The notes: generated by a model not told the origin, from the sequence alone. Shown: positions 1-12,585, numbered from the stretch's first letter. The stretch: DNA of 64,000 nt from Pseudomonas fulva (GCF_023517795.1 NZ_CP082928.1:744001-808000), one strand, 5' to 3'. Program-made: numbers and translations.

Positions 1-1609
1 TCAGCGGGCCGATATCCAGGCCATGGGGATGGGCCAGCAAGGTCTGCAATGACAGTTTGCGTGGCGAGCGATCACCATAGGGCCCCATCCGCAGGCCCAG
101 GTCGATCATCTGCGCCGGCGGCTGGGTCGGCTTCAAGGTGGCACCCGTCTGCGCCGCGAAGGCCTGTGCCAGGCCGACGAAGATCTCCCAGTCATCCAGC
201 GCACCCTCGGGCTTGGGCAGCACCGCCTGATTGAACCGGGTGACGTTGCGCACCGCGAACAGGTTGAAGGTGGTGTCGTAGTGATCATGCTCCAGCGGCG
301 CGGTGGACGGCAGGATCAGGTCGGCATGGCGGGTGGTTTCGTTGATGTACAGATCCACGCTGAGCATGAAATCCAGCCCCTCGAGGCCGCGCTCCAGTTG
401 CCGCCCGTTGGGCGTGGACAGCACCGGGTTGCCGGCCACGGTGATCAGCGCCCGCACCTGCCCATCGCCCGGGGTCAGCATTTCCTCGGCCAGGGCGCTG
501 ACCGGCAGCTCGCCGCCATATTCCGCAAGCCCGGATACTCGGCTCTGCCAGCGATTGAAGTGCCCGCCGGAGGTGGCACCCACCAGATCCACCGCGGGCT
601 CGGTGCACAGCGCCCCACCCTCGCGATCCAGGTTGCCGGTGACCAGGTTGACCACCTGCACCAGCCATTGGCACAGGGTGCCGAACACCTGGGTCGAGAC
701 GCCCATGCGCCCGTAACAGACGGCACGCTCGGCCGCGGCGAAATCGCGGGCCAGTTGGCGGATCGTCCCCGCCGGTATGCCGCAGCGGGCAGCCATCTCA
801 TCCACGCCGAACGGCAAGAGCGCATGGCGCAGCTCATCCAGTCCCGCCGCCGGCAAGTGGCTGGCGCGCCCCAGCCCTTCCTCGAGCAGCGTATTGAGCA
901 TACCCAGCAGCAAGGCGGCGTCCTGGCCGGGGCGAATGAACAGGTGTTGATCGGCGATGGCCGCGGTTTCGGTATGCCGCGGGTCGACCACCACCAGCTT
1001 GCCGCCGCGGGCCTGGATGGCCTTGAGGCGCTTTTCCACATCCGGCACGGTCATCAGGCTGCCGTTGGACGCCAGCGGGTTGCCACCGAGAATCAGCATG
1101 AAGTCGGTGTGATCGATGTCCGGGATGGGAATCAGAAAGCCGTGGCCGTACATCAGGTGGCAGGTCAGGTGATGAGGCAGCTGATCGACCGAGGTGGCGG
1201 AGTAGCGGTTGCGGGTCTTGAGCAGGCCGAGGAAATAGTTGCTGTGGGTCATCAGCCCATAGTTGTGCACGCTGGGGTTGCCCTGATAGACCGCCACCGC
1301 GTTCTGTCCGTGGGCCGCCTGCACGGCGGCCAGGCGGCTGGCCGCGAATTGGAAGGCCTCCTGCCAGCTGATGGCCTCCCAGCGATCGCCGCTACGGCGC
1401 ATGGGCTGGCGCAGGCGATCCGGATCGTTCTGGATATCCTGCAGGGCGACCGCCTTCGGGCAGATATGCCCGCGGCTGAAGGGATCGTCGCGGTCACCCT
1501 TGATGGCGCGCACCCGGGGCTGCCCATCGGCAGCCTGCTCGACTTCCAGCGTCAGCCCGCAGATGGCTTCGCACAGGTGACAGGCACGGTGATGGAGGGT
1601 CGTGGTCAT
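1..1609 (-). CDS. Molybdopterin oxidoreductase (partial, 3' end outside window)
   Basis: The reading frame is open from an ATG at 1609 down to the window edge (about 536 codons), so the C-terminus is missing. The N-terminus has Cys-x2-Cys-x3-Cys (CHLCEAIC) followed by GHICPK, the 4Fe-4S binding pattern of the DMSO-reductase family (formate dehydrogenase and nitrate reductase-like enzymes). Later segments such as ILGGNPLASNG and DLILPSTAPLEHDHYDTTFN are typical of the Mo-bis-MGD binding folds. No TAT signal precedes the cluster motif, so a cytoplasmic enzyme is likely. The substrate cannot be told from sequence. No in-frame TGA is present, so there is no sign of selenocysteine. The gene diverges from argF. 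Confidence 0.88.
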   Translation of the reverse strand, partial: MTTTLHHRACHLCEAICGLTLEVEQAADGQPRVRAIKGDRDDPFSRGHICPKAVALQDIQNDPDRLRQPMRRSGDRWEAISWQEAFQFAASRLAAVQAAHGQNAVAVYQGNPSVHNYGLMTHSNYFLGLLKTRNRYSATSVDQLPHHLTCHLMYGHGFLIPIPDIDHTDFMLILGGNPLASNGSLMTVPDVEKRLKAIQARGGKLVVVDPRHTETAAIADQHLFIRPGQDAALLLGMLNTLLEEGLGRASHLPAAGLDELRHALLPFGVDEMAARCGIPAGTIRQLARDFAAAERAVCYGRMGVSTQVFGTLCQWLVQVVNLVTGNLDREGGALCTEPAVDLVGATSGGHFNRWQSRVSGLAEYGGELPVSALAEEMLTPGDGQVRALITVAGNPVLSTPNGRQLERGLEGLDFMLSVDLYINETTRHADLILPSTAPLEHDHYDTTFNLFAVRNVTRFNQAVLPKPEGALDDWEIFVGLAQAFAAQTGATLKPTQPPAQMIDLGLRMGPYGDRSPRKLSLQTLLAHPHGLDIGPL

Positions 1610-1830
1610 GGCCAGCCTCGCTTTATTGTTGAAGGCCCATCATGGGCGCCAGCGCCGCTGCCTACCAGCAGCTTCGACGCCGTGAATCGCGGGCCATCAG
1701 GGCCATGCATCAGGTCGTTCGGAGGCCCGAAATGCCCGTCACATCTGGCAATCCGGGCAAATTTGCGCCTAGGCGTCATTTACTTATAAGATCGGCGGCT
1801 TCCCGTTTCGTCGCACTGTGCGGCCCCCAG

Positions 1831-1870
1831 CCGCAGGTTCTCGCGTTTTTACCGAAAAAAGAGCCTGCGG
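1831..1870 (+). promoter_or_regulatory. Stem-loop in the argF leader
   Basis: An 11-base arm CCGCAGGTTCT (1831-1841) faces AGAGCCTGCGG (1860-1870) with a single T/G position. The loop contains TTTTT (1846-1850) and AAAAA (1855-1859), which can extend the stem. It lies 25 bases before the argF start codon and would form in the mRNA leader. It could be an attenuator-like or translational control structure, or an operator palindrome. I see no convincing ArgR box. Confidence 0.4.
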
Positions 1871-1895
1871 CCTGTATGTCAAAAGGTAGTTAACG

Positions 1896-2812
1896 ATGAG
1901 CGCAAGACACTTTCTCTCGCTGAAGGACTGCACACCGGACGAACTGGTGGGCCTGATCCGACGCGGCATGGAGCTGAAAGGCTTGCGCAACAGCGGCGTA
2001 CTGTTCGAACCGTTGCGCAATCGCGTGCTGGGCATGATCTTCGAAAAGGCCTCGACCCGTACCCGCGTGTCCTTCGAAGCCGGCATGATCCAGCTCGGCG
2101 GCCAGGCCATCTTCCTGTCGCCGCGCGACACCCAGCTGGGCCGCGGCGAGCCGATCGCCGACTCGGCCATCGTCATGTCGCGCATGCTCGATGCGATCAT
2201 GATCCGCACCTTCGCCCACAGCACCCTGACCGAGTTCGCCGCCAACTCCCGCGTGCCGGTGATCAACGGCCTGTCGGACGACCTGCACCCCTGCCAGCTG
2301 CTGGCCGACATGCAGACCTTTCTCGAGCACCGCGGCAGCATCGTCGGCAAGACCGCCGCCTGGATCGGCGACGGCAACAACATGTGCAACTCCTATATAG
2401 AGGCGGCCATGCAGTTCGATTTCACCCTGCATGTCGCCTGCCCGGAAGGCTACGAGCCAAGCGCTGCATTGCTGGCCGAAGCCGGCGAGCGGGTGAAGAT
2501 CTTCCGCGATCCGCGCGAGGCGGTGGCTGGCGTTCATCTGGTGAGCACCGACGTGTGGGCCTCCATGGGCCAGGAAGAGGAAATTGCCGAGCGCCACAAG
2601 CTGTTCGCCCCTTACCAGGTGAACCGCGCGCTGCTCGATGCCGCCGACGAGAACGTGCTGTTCCTGCATTGCCTGCCGGCCCACCGTGGCGAGGAAATCA
2701 GTGTCGACCTGCTCGACGACCCGCGCTCGGCCGCCTGGGATCAGGCGGAGAACCGCCTGCATGCGCAGAAGGCACTGCTGGAATTCCTGGTCGAACCGGC
2801 GTACCACCACGC

Positions 2813-2816
<4 letters not shown>
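1896..2816 (+). CDS. argF: Ornithine carbamoyltransferase (anabolic)
   Basis: Converts ornithine and carbamoyl phosphate to citrulline in cytoplasmic arginine biosynthesis. The 306-residue length is normal for the anabolic enzyme. The carbamoyl-phosphate motif STRTR is at 53-57, HPCQ at 131-134 and the ornithine-side motif HCLPAHRG at 258-265. The catabolic ArcB type is longer (about 336 residues), so this is the biosynthetic form. The stop codon overlaps the start of the next gene (ATGA), implying translational coupling to the ABC ATPase. The start ATG at 1896 follows a GGTAG-type ribosome site. Confidence 0.96.
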
Positions 2817-3898
<1,082 letters not shown>

Positions 3899-3904
3899 AA
3901 GGCT

Positions 3905-4684
3905 TTATAGGTGCAGCTGGCCGCTGCTCACCAGCCGTGCATGGCCAGCGATCCTCACCCGCTCCCCGCTCAGCCTGCACCACAGAAAACCGCCGCGCTT
4001 ACCGCCCTGGTAGGCGCTCAGTTCAGCTTTGCCCAATTGCCGCGCCCAGTAAGGCGTAAGAATGCAGTGCGCCGAACCGGTGACCGGGTCTTCGTCGATG
4101 CCCACCGCAGGCGCGAAGTTACGTGACACGAAATCCACCGAGTCGCCCTTTGCGGTGATGATCACCGCCGGCCAAGGCAATTGCGCCAACGCGTTGAGAT
4201 CCGGCTGGCAGGCAGCCACAGCGGCCTGCGACTCGAGCACGACGAGTAACTGCGGCGCATCCAGTACGGCAATCGGCGTCTGCCCGAGAATCTCTGCCAG
4301 CCCCTCAGGCATGGCAATCGGCGTCGGTGGCACGCAGGGAAAATCCAGCACCAGGCGATCGCCTTCGCGGCCGACCGACAAGGTGCCGTCCACATAGTTG
4401 AAATCGATACGCTGCCCCGGCTCGCCATGGCATTCGAACAAGGCATGGGCGCTGGCCAGCGTGGCATGCCCGCATAGCGGCACTTCGGTGGTCGGGGTGA
4501 ACCAGCGGATGCGCCAGGCAGCGCTCTCCTTCACCACGAAGGCGGTTTCGGCCAGGTTGTGTTCGGCGGCGATCTGCTGCATCAGCCCGTCCTCGAGCCA
4601 ATGATCGAGGCGATAGACCACCGCCGGGTTGCCCGCGAAAGGCTTGTCGCTGAAGGCGTCGATCTGGTGAAACGGCAGAGGCAT
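3905..4684 (-). CDS. PhzF-family isomerase/epimerase
   Basis: The 259-residue protein belongs to the PhzF/diaminopimelate-epimerase fold family. Visible family motifs are QIDAFSDKPFAGNPAAV-like residues near the N-terminus, the AETAF segment with the catalytic glutamate, GHATLASAHAL, and DPVTGSAHC near the C-terminus. The ATG at 4684 is preferred because AAGGA lies about seven bases upstream; a longer frame to 4762 has no better start. No phenazine genes are nearby, so a role in phenazine synthesis is unlikely and the substrate is unknown. It converges on the ABC ATPase gene with six bases between stops. Confidence 0.88.
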   Translation of the reverse strand: MPLPFHQIDAFSDKPFAGNPAVVYRLDHWLEDGLMQQIAAEHNLAETAFVVKESAAWRIRWFTPTTEVPLCGHATLASAHALFECHGEPGQRIDFNYVDGTLSVGREGDRLVLDFPCVPPTPIAMPEGLAEILGQTPIAVLDAPQLLVVLESQAAVAACQPDLNALAQLPWPAVIITAKGDSVDFVSRNFAPAVGIDEDPVTGSAHCILTPYWARQLGKAELSAYQGGKRGGFLWCRLSGERVRIAGHARLVSSGQLHL

Positions 4685-4780
4685 CGGGATTTCCTTATAG
4701 GCGGCAAATAGACTCAGCATGCCTGCATCGCGCCGTCTGGCTGCGATACAGCGCGGCGCCAATACGGCGCAACAGTGCGA

Positions 4781-5557
4781 TCAGGGCTGCGTGTGGATGC
4801 CGTAGCGCTGCAGCAAGGCATCGAGACGGCCATCCTGCCGGAAACGCCGCACACCGTCGTCGAAGATGTCGCGATAGCGGGGGCTGGAGGGCAGCGCCGG
4901 GGAGAACGCGATGTAGATCGGCACGTCCGGCACCCGGCAGCCAACTTCGACCAGTTCGTCATGATTGCCGTGCTGATCCTGGTACATGGCCATGATCCAG
5001 GTGTTTTCCAGCAAGGCATCCAGGCGCCCCAGCTCGACCTTGCGCACGTTCAGCGCCAGCGCCTGCTCACCGGCTGCGAGCTGCAGGCGCTCCTGCTCCC
5101 GCTGATGACGGCGAATGTATTCATCGAGTTCCTGGCCGTAGCTGTAGCCATTGATCACGCCCAGGCGAATGCCGGCGAGCGAATCCAGCCCGGTATAGCG
5201 CCAGGTGCTGTCGGCTCGGGCATAGAAGCAGTTGCGGGAGATACCCGGCGCCGACCTGCCGAAGAGAAAGTCCGGCGCATCGCGTACGCCTGCGCCGACC
5301 AGTGCGTTGGCGCGGCCGCTGCGCACGTCCTGCACGGCGCGCGCCCAGTTGGTGACGCGGTATTCGACCTGAATGCCGGCCTCGGCAAAGATCTGCGTGG
5401 CCAGCTCGACGAAGATGCCGGGGCGCTCGGCGTCCTGCGCGCAATTGACAGGGCACCAGACGTCGGCCTCCATGACCAGGGTTTCAGCCCGGGCGCAGAC
5501 GCTGCTCAGCAGCAAAGCCGCCAACAGGCCTCCCGTCACCCAACCAACGCCTTTCAC
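4781..5557 (-). CDS. Periplasmic solute-binding protein, SBP family 3
   Basis: A clear signal peptide (residues 1 to about 24, hydrophobic GLLAALLLSS core, cleavage near ARA-E) leads a 258-residue protein resembling amino-acid ABC transporter binding proteins (SBP_bac_3). It contains a two-lobe pattern with GIFVELATQIFAEAG early and GRLDALLQRYG at the end. No permease or ATPase gene is adjacent, which is common for orphan Pseudomonas proteins of this kind; some act as sensors rather than transporter parts. The ligand is unknown. Confidence 0.85.
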   Translation of the reverse strand: MKGVGWVTGGLLAALLLSSVCARAETLVMEADVWCPVNCAQDAERPGIFVELATQIFAEAGIQVEYRVTNWARAVQDVRSGRANALVGAGVRDAPDFLFGRSAPGISRNCFYARADSTWRYTGLDSLAGIRLGVINGYSYGQELDEYIRRHQREQERLQLAAGEQALALNVRKVELGRLDALLENTWIMAMYQDQHGNHDELVEVGCRVPDVPIYIAFSPALPSSPRYRDIFDDGVRRFRQDGRLDALLQRYGIHTQP

Positions 5558-5738
5558 TGTTCGCCTAGCCTCCTGCCGATGCGGACGCCGTTGCCGCCCA
5601 CTCCATGATACGCCGTACCTGACCCTGACAGGGAAGCGCGGCGGCGATGCCGACAGTGCCAGTGTCTGGCGTTCGCTTCAAGCTCGACGCACCGGCTCGG
5701 CAATGCTTGCTGAGCGCCAGGCTGTGGCGCCGGGCGGA

Positions 5739-6206
5739 TCAGCGACCGATATCGGCGAACTGCGCCTGGGTATGTTCGGCCAGGACCTCGGCGCTCAGCT
5801 CGACCTCCAGCCCGCGCCGCCCGGCACTGACATAGATGGCGGAAAAATGCTTGGCGCTACTGTCGATGAAGGTTCGCAGGCGCTTCTTCTGGCCCAGCGG
5901 GCTGATGCCGCCGACCAGATACCCGGTCGCGCGCTGCGCGGCGTCGACTGGCGCCATGTCCACCTTCTTCACCCCGGCCGCGCTCGCCAGGGCCTTGAGG
6001 TCGAGGCTGCCGACCACCGGCACCACAGCCACCAGCAACTCGCCCTTCTCGCTGGCCGCCAGCAGCGTCTTGAACACCTGGGCCGGCTCGAGGTCTAGCT
6101 TCTCGGCCGCTTCCAGGCCATAGGAAGCCGCCTTTGGGTCATGTTCATAGCTATGGATTCGATGCGCGGCACGAACCTTCTTCAACAGATTCAATGCGGG
6201 TGTCAT
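5739..6206 (-). CDS. ybaK: Cys-tRNA(Pro)/tRNA deacylase YbaK (EbsC)
   Basis: A 155-residue stand-alone INS-like editing domain that hydrolyses mischarged Cys-tRNA(Pro). Typical features are the MTPALNLLKK start, VFKTLLA with the probable catalytic lysine, GYLVGGISPLGQKK in the core, and a short C-terminal strand. The ATG at 6206 follows CGGGAG; upstream codons in the frame to 6281 look non-coding. It diverges from glpF. Confidence 0.92.
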   Translation of the reverse strand: MTPALNLLKKVRAAHRIHSYEHDPKAASYGLEAAEKLDLEPAQVFKTLLAASEKGELLVAVVPVVGSLDLKALASAAGVKKVDMAPVDAAQRATGYLVGGISPLGQKKRLRTFIDSSAKHFSAIYVSAGRRGLEVELSAEVLAEHTQAQFADIGR

Positions 6207-6549
6207 GCAGGCTCCGGGAGGCGTGGAAAACGACGGGTGCCCGGCGATTCTAGCGCCACGACCGGCGAAACGCTGCGTCAATCTGCAGCCGCCGAGGAAA
6301 CTTGTTTCACAACGGAACCTATCAGTCGCGAAACTGACCTATTGAACTGTACGTGCGATTGATATCGAAAATATCTAGCCCTTACGCGGTTCGATTTTTG
6401 ACAATACGCGCAAACCAGATTTACTTTTTTCGATTACGAACATCCAGAGACCCTTATCCCGATGGCAATGGTGCAAACGCCGCCCTATCCCGCAGTGGGC
6501 CGCCGTACCTGACACCAGCGCCGCACAACAACAAAAAAGAGGCATCCCC
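6207..6549. other. Intergenic region between ybaK and glpF
   Basis: 343 bases, AT-rich compared with its surroundings between about 6340 and 6450. It holds the probable glpF promoter and GlpR-like sites described separately, plus additional half sites at 6359-6374 and 6389-6400. No credible small gene is visible. Confidence 0.6.
6398..6443 (+). promoter_or_regulatory. glpF promoter and GlpR-like operator
   Basis: TTGACA at 6398-6403 is a perfect -35 hexamer; a weaker -10 (TTTACT, 6420-6425) lies 16 bases on. Immediately downstream, TTTTCGA-N4-GAACAT at 6427-6443 matches a site found again before glpD, and resembles the operators bound by the DeoR-family GlpR repressor. Its position just after the -10 suits repression. 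The operator assignment is inference from the shared motif and the regulon context. Confidence 0.6.
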
Positions 6550-7398
6550 ATGACAGCTGCACTACAACAACCCTCGCTATCGGGCCAATGTATGGCCGAG
6601 TTTCTGGGCACGGCCCTGCTGATATTCTTCGGCACCGGCTGCGTTGCCGCCCTCAAGGTCGCAGGTGCCAGTTTCGGCCTGTGGGAAATCAGCATCATCT
6701 GGGGCGTCGGCGTCAGCATGGCCATCTACCTGACGGCTGGCGTGTCCGGTGCGCACCTCAACCCGGCGGTGAGCATCGCGCTCTGGCTGTTCGCCGGTTT
6801 CGAAAAGCGCAAGCTGCCGTTCTACATCCTCGCCCAGATCGCCGGCGCCTTCTGCGGTGCGCTGCTGGTGTACACCCTGTACAGCGGGCTGTTCAGCGAA
6901 TTCGAACAGGCCAACCAGATGGTTCGTGGCTCCCAGGCCAGCCTGGAACTGGCGTCGGTGTTCTCCACCTTCCCCAACCCTGTGCTGTCCACCGGGCAGG
7001 CCTTCATGGTCGAAGTGGTGATAACCGCCATCCTGATGGGCGTGATCATGTCCCTCACCGACGATAACAACGGCCTGCCCCGCGGCCCGATGGCACCGCT
7101 GCTGATCGGTCTGCTGATCGCCGTGATCGGCAGTGCCATGGGCCCGCTCACCGGCTTTGCGATGAACCCGGCACGGGACTTCGGGCCCAAGCTGATGACC
7201 TTCATCATGGGCTGGGGGGAGATCTCCCTCACCGGCGGCCGTGACACCCCCTACTTCCTGGTGCCGATCTTCGCGCCGATTCTGGGTGCCTGCCTCGGCG
7301 CTGCAGCCTATCGCACCCTGGTCGCGCGCCACCTGCCCAGCGTGGTGGAAACGCCGACGGCAGAACGCGCCGCCGACCGCGACGTCAAAGCCTCCTGA
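6550..7398 (+). CDS. glpF: Glycerol uptake facilitator (aquaglyceroporin)
   Basis: Inner-membrane channel for glycerol, 282 residues with the six-helix MIP layout. The two pore signatures are NPAVS at 71-75 and NPARDFGP near 206; the Arg and the Asp after the second NPA favour the glycerol-conducting subtype. GAGG lies eight bases before the ATG. It heads glpF-glpK-glpR, the usual Pseudomonas order. Confidence 0.95.
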   Translation: MTAALQQPSLSGQCMAEFLGTALLIFFGTGCVAALKVAGASFGLWEISIIWGVGVSMAIYLTAGVSGAHLNPAVSIALWLFAGFEKRKLPFYILAQIAGAFCGALLVYTLYSGLFSEFEQANQMVRGSQASLELASVFSTFPNPVLSTGQAFMVEVVITAILMGVIMSLTDDNNGLPRGPMAPLLIGLLIAVIGSAMGPLTGFAMNPARDFGPKLMTFIMGWGEISLTGGRDTPYFLVPIFAPILGACLGAAAYRTLVARHLPSVVETPTAERAADRDVKAS

Positions 7399-8964
<1,566 letters not shown>

Positions 8965-9056
8965 GCCCTCAGCCGGGCGAGGGCCCGGCTGTCGCTGGCA
9001 GTGAGCAGATTCGTGCGGCATCATGGGGAAATTCCGTGCGGCCCGAAGGACATTCA

Positions 9057-9812
9057 ATGAATCTGCCCCCTCGCCAGCAGCAAATCCTCGATCTAATCCG
9101 TGAACGCGGGTACGTCAGCATCGAGGAGTTGGCCACCCAGTTCGTCGTTACTCCGCAAACCATCCGCCGTGATATCAATCAACTGGCGAATGCCAATCTG
9201 CTGCGCCGCTACCATGGCGGCGCGGCCTATGACTCCAGCGTCGAAAACACCGCCTACGCGATGCGCGCCGATCAGATGCGCCAGGAGAAACAGCGCATCG
9301 GCGAAGCGGTGGCCGCGCAGATTCCCGACCATGCCTCGCTGTTCATCAACATCGGCACCACCACCGAAGCCATCGCTCGGGCGCTGCTCAACCACAACCA
9401 CCTGAAGATCATCACCAACAACCTCAACGTCGCCGCGATGCTCGCCGCCAAGGATGACTTCGACGTGCTGCTGACCGGCGGCAACGTGCGCCGCGATGGC
9501 GGCCTGGTGGGCCAGGCGAGCGTGGACTTCATCAACCAGTTCAAGGTCGACTTCGCCCTGGTCGGTATCAGCGGCATCGACGAAGACGGCAGCCTGCTGG
9601 ATTTCGACTACCAGGAAGTACGGGTTTCCCAGGCGATCATCGCCAATGCTCGCCAGGTGATTCTCGCCGCCGACTCCAGCAAGTTCGGCCGCAACGCGAT
9701 GATTCGCCTGGGCCCGATCAGCCTGATCGACTGCCTGGTGACCGACCAGCAGCCGGTAGCCGGCCTTTGCCAACTGCTCGATCAGCACAAGATCCGTCTC
9801 GAAGTCGTCTGA
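9057..9812 (+). CDS. glpR: Glycerol-3-phosphate regulon repressor, DeoR family
   Basis: A 251-residue DeoR-type repressor. The helix-turn-helix lies at about residues 18-42 ([20 protein letters not shown]), followed by a sugar-phosphate sensor domain with [10 protein letters not shown] and the [16 protein letters not shown] region. The ATG at 9057 gives the family start [14 protein letters not shown]. Located between glpK and glpD, it is expected to repress both via TTTTCGA-N4-GAACAT sites, with glycerol 3-phosphate as inducer. It ends at a terminator. Confidence 0.95.
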   Translation: MNLPPRQQQILDLIRERGYVSIEELATQFVVTPQTIRRDINQLANANLLRRYHGGAAYDSSVENTAYAMRADQMRQEKQRIGEAVAAQIPDHASLFINIGTTTEAIARALLNHNHLKIITNNLNVAAMLAAKDDFDVLLTGGNVRRDGGLVGQASVDFINQFKVDFALVGISGIDEDGSLLDFDYQEVRVSQAIIANARQVILAADSSKFGRNAMIRLGPISLIDCLVTDQQPVAGLCQLLDQHKIRLEVV

Positions 9813-9846
9813 CGCCCCTCCTGCAAACCGCCGCCGCCCCGGGCCT

Positions 9847-9880
9847 GACACGCCCATCGCGGCGGTGCGTGTCGTTTTTT
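9847..9880 (+). terminator. Intrinsic terminator after glpR
   Basis: The arms GACACGC (9847-9853) and GCGTGTC (9867-9873) form a perfect 7-bp stem followed by GTTTTTT. It separates glpFKR from glpD, so glpD needs its own promoter. Confidence 0.75.
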
Positions 9881-9987
9881 ATTCCAATTCGAACATCGGG
9901 CGAACCTTCTCGGCCCGCAGGCATCTGTAATTGTGTTCGCGAATTTTCATTTCAGCGCATTCCGTGGTTTTTTTGATCGAACACCAC

Positions 9988-10049
9988 TGGATACCCATCT
10001 ATTCATGCGCTAGTATTTTCGAAAGTGAACATTTATGTTCGATTTGAAA
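9988..10049 (+). promoter_or_regulatory. glpD promoter with paired GlpR-like operators
   Basis: TGGATA (9988-9993) and TAGTAT (10011-10016) are 17 bases apart and make a plausible sigma-70 promoter. TTTTCGA-N4-GAACAT occupies 10016-10032 and overlaps the -10. A second, inverted copy with one base missing, ATGTTC-GATT-TGAAAA, follows at 10034-10049, and the junction forms the palindrome GAACATTTATGTTC (10027-10040). The same motif precedes glpF. Binding by GlpR is inferred. Confidence 0.6.
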
Positions 10050-10076
10050 ATACAAACGCTATACGAGGCCACGACG

Positions 10077-11672
10077 ATGTCCACATCCAGCCTGTCCACC
10101 AGCCCACTGTCCGAGGTTTACGATATTGCCGTCGTCGGCGGCGGCATCAATGGCGCCGGTATTGCCTGTGATGCGGCAGGTCGCGGCCTGTCGGTGTTCC
10201 TTTGCGAGAAGGACGACCTGGCCCGCCATACCTCCTCGGCGAGCAGCAAGCTGATCCACGGCGGGCTGCGCTACCTGGAGCACCACGAGTTCCGCCTGGT
10301 GCGCGAGGCCCTGGCCGAACGCGAGGTGCTGCTGGCCAAGGCGCCGCATATCGTCAGCCCGATGCGCTTCATCCTCCCCCACCGCCCGCACCTGCGCCCG
10401 GCCTGGATGATCCGTGCCGGCCTGTTTCTCTACGACAACCTGGGCAAGCGCAAGGCGCTGCCGCGCTCGCGCGGCCTGAGCTTTGGCGCCGACAGCCCGC
10501 TCAAGGCCGAGATCAGCAAGGGTTTCGAATACTCCGATTGCTGGGTCGACGATGCCCGCCTGGTGGTACTCAATGCCATGGCGGCCCGCGAGCACGGCGC
10601 CCACGTGCATACCCACACCCGCTGCGTCAGCGCACGGCGCAGCAAGGGTGCCTGGGAAGTCGATCTGGAGCGTGCCGATGGCAGCCGTTTCTCGATCCGC
10701 GCCAAGGCGCTGGTCAATGCCGCAGGCCCCTGGGTGGCACGCTTCATCCGTGACGACCTGCAGCAGAAATCGCCCTACGGCATCCGCCTGATCCAGGGCA
10801 GCCACATCGTCGTACCGCGCCTGTTCGAGGGCAAGGAAGCCTATATCCTGCAGAACGAAGACCGCCGCATCGTCTTCGCCATTCCCTACCTGGATCGCTT
10901 CACCCTGATCGGCACCACGGACCGCGAATACCAGGGCGACCCGGCCGCCGTGAGCATCAGCGAGGAAGAAACCGGCTACCTGCTCAAGGTGGTCAACGAC
11001 CACTTCCGCAAGTCGCTCAGCCGCGAGGACATCCTGCATAGCTACGCTGGCGTACGGCCGCTGTGCGATGACGAGTCCGACGAGCCCTCGGCCATCACCC
11101 GCGACTACACCCTGTCGCTGTCCGCCCAGGGCAATGAGCCGCCGCTGCTGTCGGTATTCGGCGGCAAGCTGACCACCTACCGCAAGCTGGCGGAGTCGGC
11201 GCTGGCCCAGCTGGCGCCGTTCTTCCCGAACATGCAGGCGCGCTGGACGGCCGAGGCACCACTGCCGGGCGGCGAGAACATGCAGAGCCGCGAAAGCCTG
11301 GTAGAGGCGCTGCGCGCCCGCCACGGCTGGCTGACTACCGAGCTAGCAAAGCGCTGGGCAATCACCTATGGCAGCCGTACCTGGCAGCTGCTCGACAACG
11401 TGCAGAGCGAAGCCGACCTGGGCGAGCACTTCGGCCATGGTCTGTACGCCCGCGAGGTGGACTACCTGCGCGAGCAGGAATGGGCCACCGAGGCGGACGA
11501 CATCCTCTGGCGCCGCAGCAAGTTGGGGCTGTTCCTGACTGGCGCCGAGCGCAGCCGACTGGAAGCCTACCTGGCCCCCGAGGCGCCTGCATTGCTTACA
11601 TCTGTACCAGCTGCACATCCTGGCGATGCGCTTGCAGATGTGGCAGTACCGCGGCAAGCAACGGCGCCTTGA
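10077..11672 (+). CDS. glpD: Aerobic glycerol-3-phosphate dehydrogenase
   Basis: FAD-dependent, membrane-associated enzyme that oxidises glycerol 3-phosphate to dihydroxyacetone phosphate and passes electrons to quinone. The dinucleotide-binding motif GGGINGAG is at 21-28, with [10 protein letters not shown] after it and YAGVRPL further on. The ATG at 10077 follows GAGG. The usual C-terminus ([11 protein letters not shown]) is followed by about 40 residues, roughly 30 of them beyond the usual family end, and the last 77 bases overlap the 3' end of the convergent hydrolase gene. The 531-residue length is longer than the roughly 510 I expect. Confidence 0.95.
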   Translation: MSTSSLSTSPLSEVYDIAVVGGGINGAGIACDAAGRGLSVFLCEKDDLARHTSSASSKLIHGGLRYLEHHEFRLVREALAEREVLLAKAPHIVSPMRFILPHRPHLRPAWMIRAGLFLYDNLGKRKALPRSRGLSFGADSPLKAEISKGFEYSDCWVDDARLVVLNAMAAREHGAHVHTHTRCVSARRSKGAWEVDLERADGSRFSIRAKALVNAAGPWVARFIRDDLQQKSPYGIRLIQGSHIVVPRLFEGKEAYILQNEDRRIVFAIPYLDRFTLIGTTDREYQGDPAAVSISEEETGYLLKVVNDHFRKSLSREDILHSYAGVRPLCDDESDEPSAITRDYTLSLSAQGNEPPLLSVFGGKLTTYRKLAESALAQLAPFFPNMQARWTAEAPLPGGENMQSRESLVEALRARHGWLTTELAKRWAITYGSRTWQLLDNVQSEADLGEHFGHGLYAREVDYLREQEWATEADDILWRRSKLGLFLTGAERSRLEAYLAPEAPALLTSVPAAHPGDALADVAVPRQATAP

Positions 11673-12585
11673 AGCGCTCCTGAAAGCGGTGGGCCAACCC
11701 TGGAATCAGGCGCAGCTCACTGCCCCGGATATGCGCGGCGACATGCACGCCGTGCATCACCGGCAGCAACGGGTCGGCGGTGCCATGCACCACCAGCGTC
11801 GGCACCTGCAGACGATTGAGCAGGTCGACCCGGCTGCCTTCGGCAAGAATCGCCAGTAATTGCCGCTCCACCCCCGCCGGGCTGAAGGCCCGGTCGTAGG
11901 CGATTTCGGCCTGCTGCAGCAGCGCCGCACGATCATCTACCACACTGGGACTGCCCAGGGCGGCCAGCAGATCGGCCTGTTGTTCCAGGGCCACCTCCCG
12001 GCTCGGTGCCTCGCGGCGTGCCAACAGGTGCAACAGCGCCGGACTCGGTGCCGGCAGCCCCTGAGCGCCTGAACTGGTCATCACCAACGTCAGGCTGCGC
12101 ACCCGCTGCGGCGCCATGTCGGCGATATGCTGGGCGATCATGCCGCCCATGCTGGCACCCAGCAGGTGAAACTCGTCAATGCCCAGTGCATCCATCAGCC
12201 CCAGCGAATCGCCGGCCATATCGCGCAAGCTGTACGGCGCACCCACTGCCAGACCAAGACGGTAGCGCAGCACTTCATAGGCCAGGTTGGCGCTGGGCGC
12301 CTCGGCGTTCCAGCGGCTCAGCCCGACGTCACGGTTGTCGAAACGGATTACCCGAAAGCCCTGTTCGCACAGCTGCTCGACCACGTCGTCGGGCCAGTGG
12401 ATCAGTTGCCCGCCCAGGCCCATGACCAGCAACAGTGCAGGATCATTACGGTGCCCGATGCTCTGATACGCCAGGCTAACCTCGCCCACCGAGACGCGCT
12501 CGACATCCGTGCCGACCTTGCATGTTTCAGCCGCCAGGGACGGCAGGCTGCACAGCCAGGCAGCCAGAAAAATAACCACGCGCAT
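11596..12585 (-). CDS. Secreted alpha/beta hydrolase
   Basis: A signal peptide (residues 1 to about 19, ending SLAAE) leads an alpha/beta-hydrolase fold of 329 residues. The nucleophile elbow GASMGG is at 143-148 with Ser145; a probable catalytic acid is in HGTADPLLP and the histidine in [17 protein letters not shown] resembles a family of esterases annotated in Pseudomonas without known substrate. The start at 12585 is chosen for the signal peptide; the frame extends to 12735 without similar coding character. Its 3' end overlaps glpD. Confidence 0.85.
   Translation of the reverse strand: MRVVIFLAAWLCSLPSLAAETCKVGTDVERVSVGEVSLAYQSIGHRNDPALLLVMGLGGQLIHWPDDVVEQLCEQGFRVIRFDNRDVGLSRWNAEAPSANLAYEVLRYRLGLAVGAPYSLRDMAGDSLGLMDALGIDEFHLLGASMGGMIAQHIADMAPQRVRSLTLVMTSSGAQGLPAPSPALLHLLARREAPSREVALEQQADLLAALGSPSVVDDRAALLQQAEIAYDRAFSPAGVERQLLAILAEGSRVDLLNRLQVPTLVVHGTADPLLPVMHGVHVAAHIRGSELRLIPGLAHRFQERFKAPLLAAVLPHLQAHRQDVQLVQM

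Noticed and set aside
281..1789. A 502-codon open frame on the plus strand
   Set aside because: It lies opposite the molybdopterin oxidoreductase, whose Fe-S and cofactor motifs identify the real frame.
1790..1895. ArgR box before argF
   Set aside because: Only loose half-site resemblances (GTCGC, TGTCA) were visible, with spacing that does not fit a tandem ArgR site.
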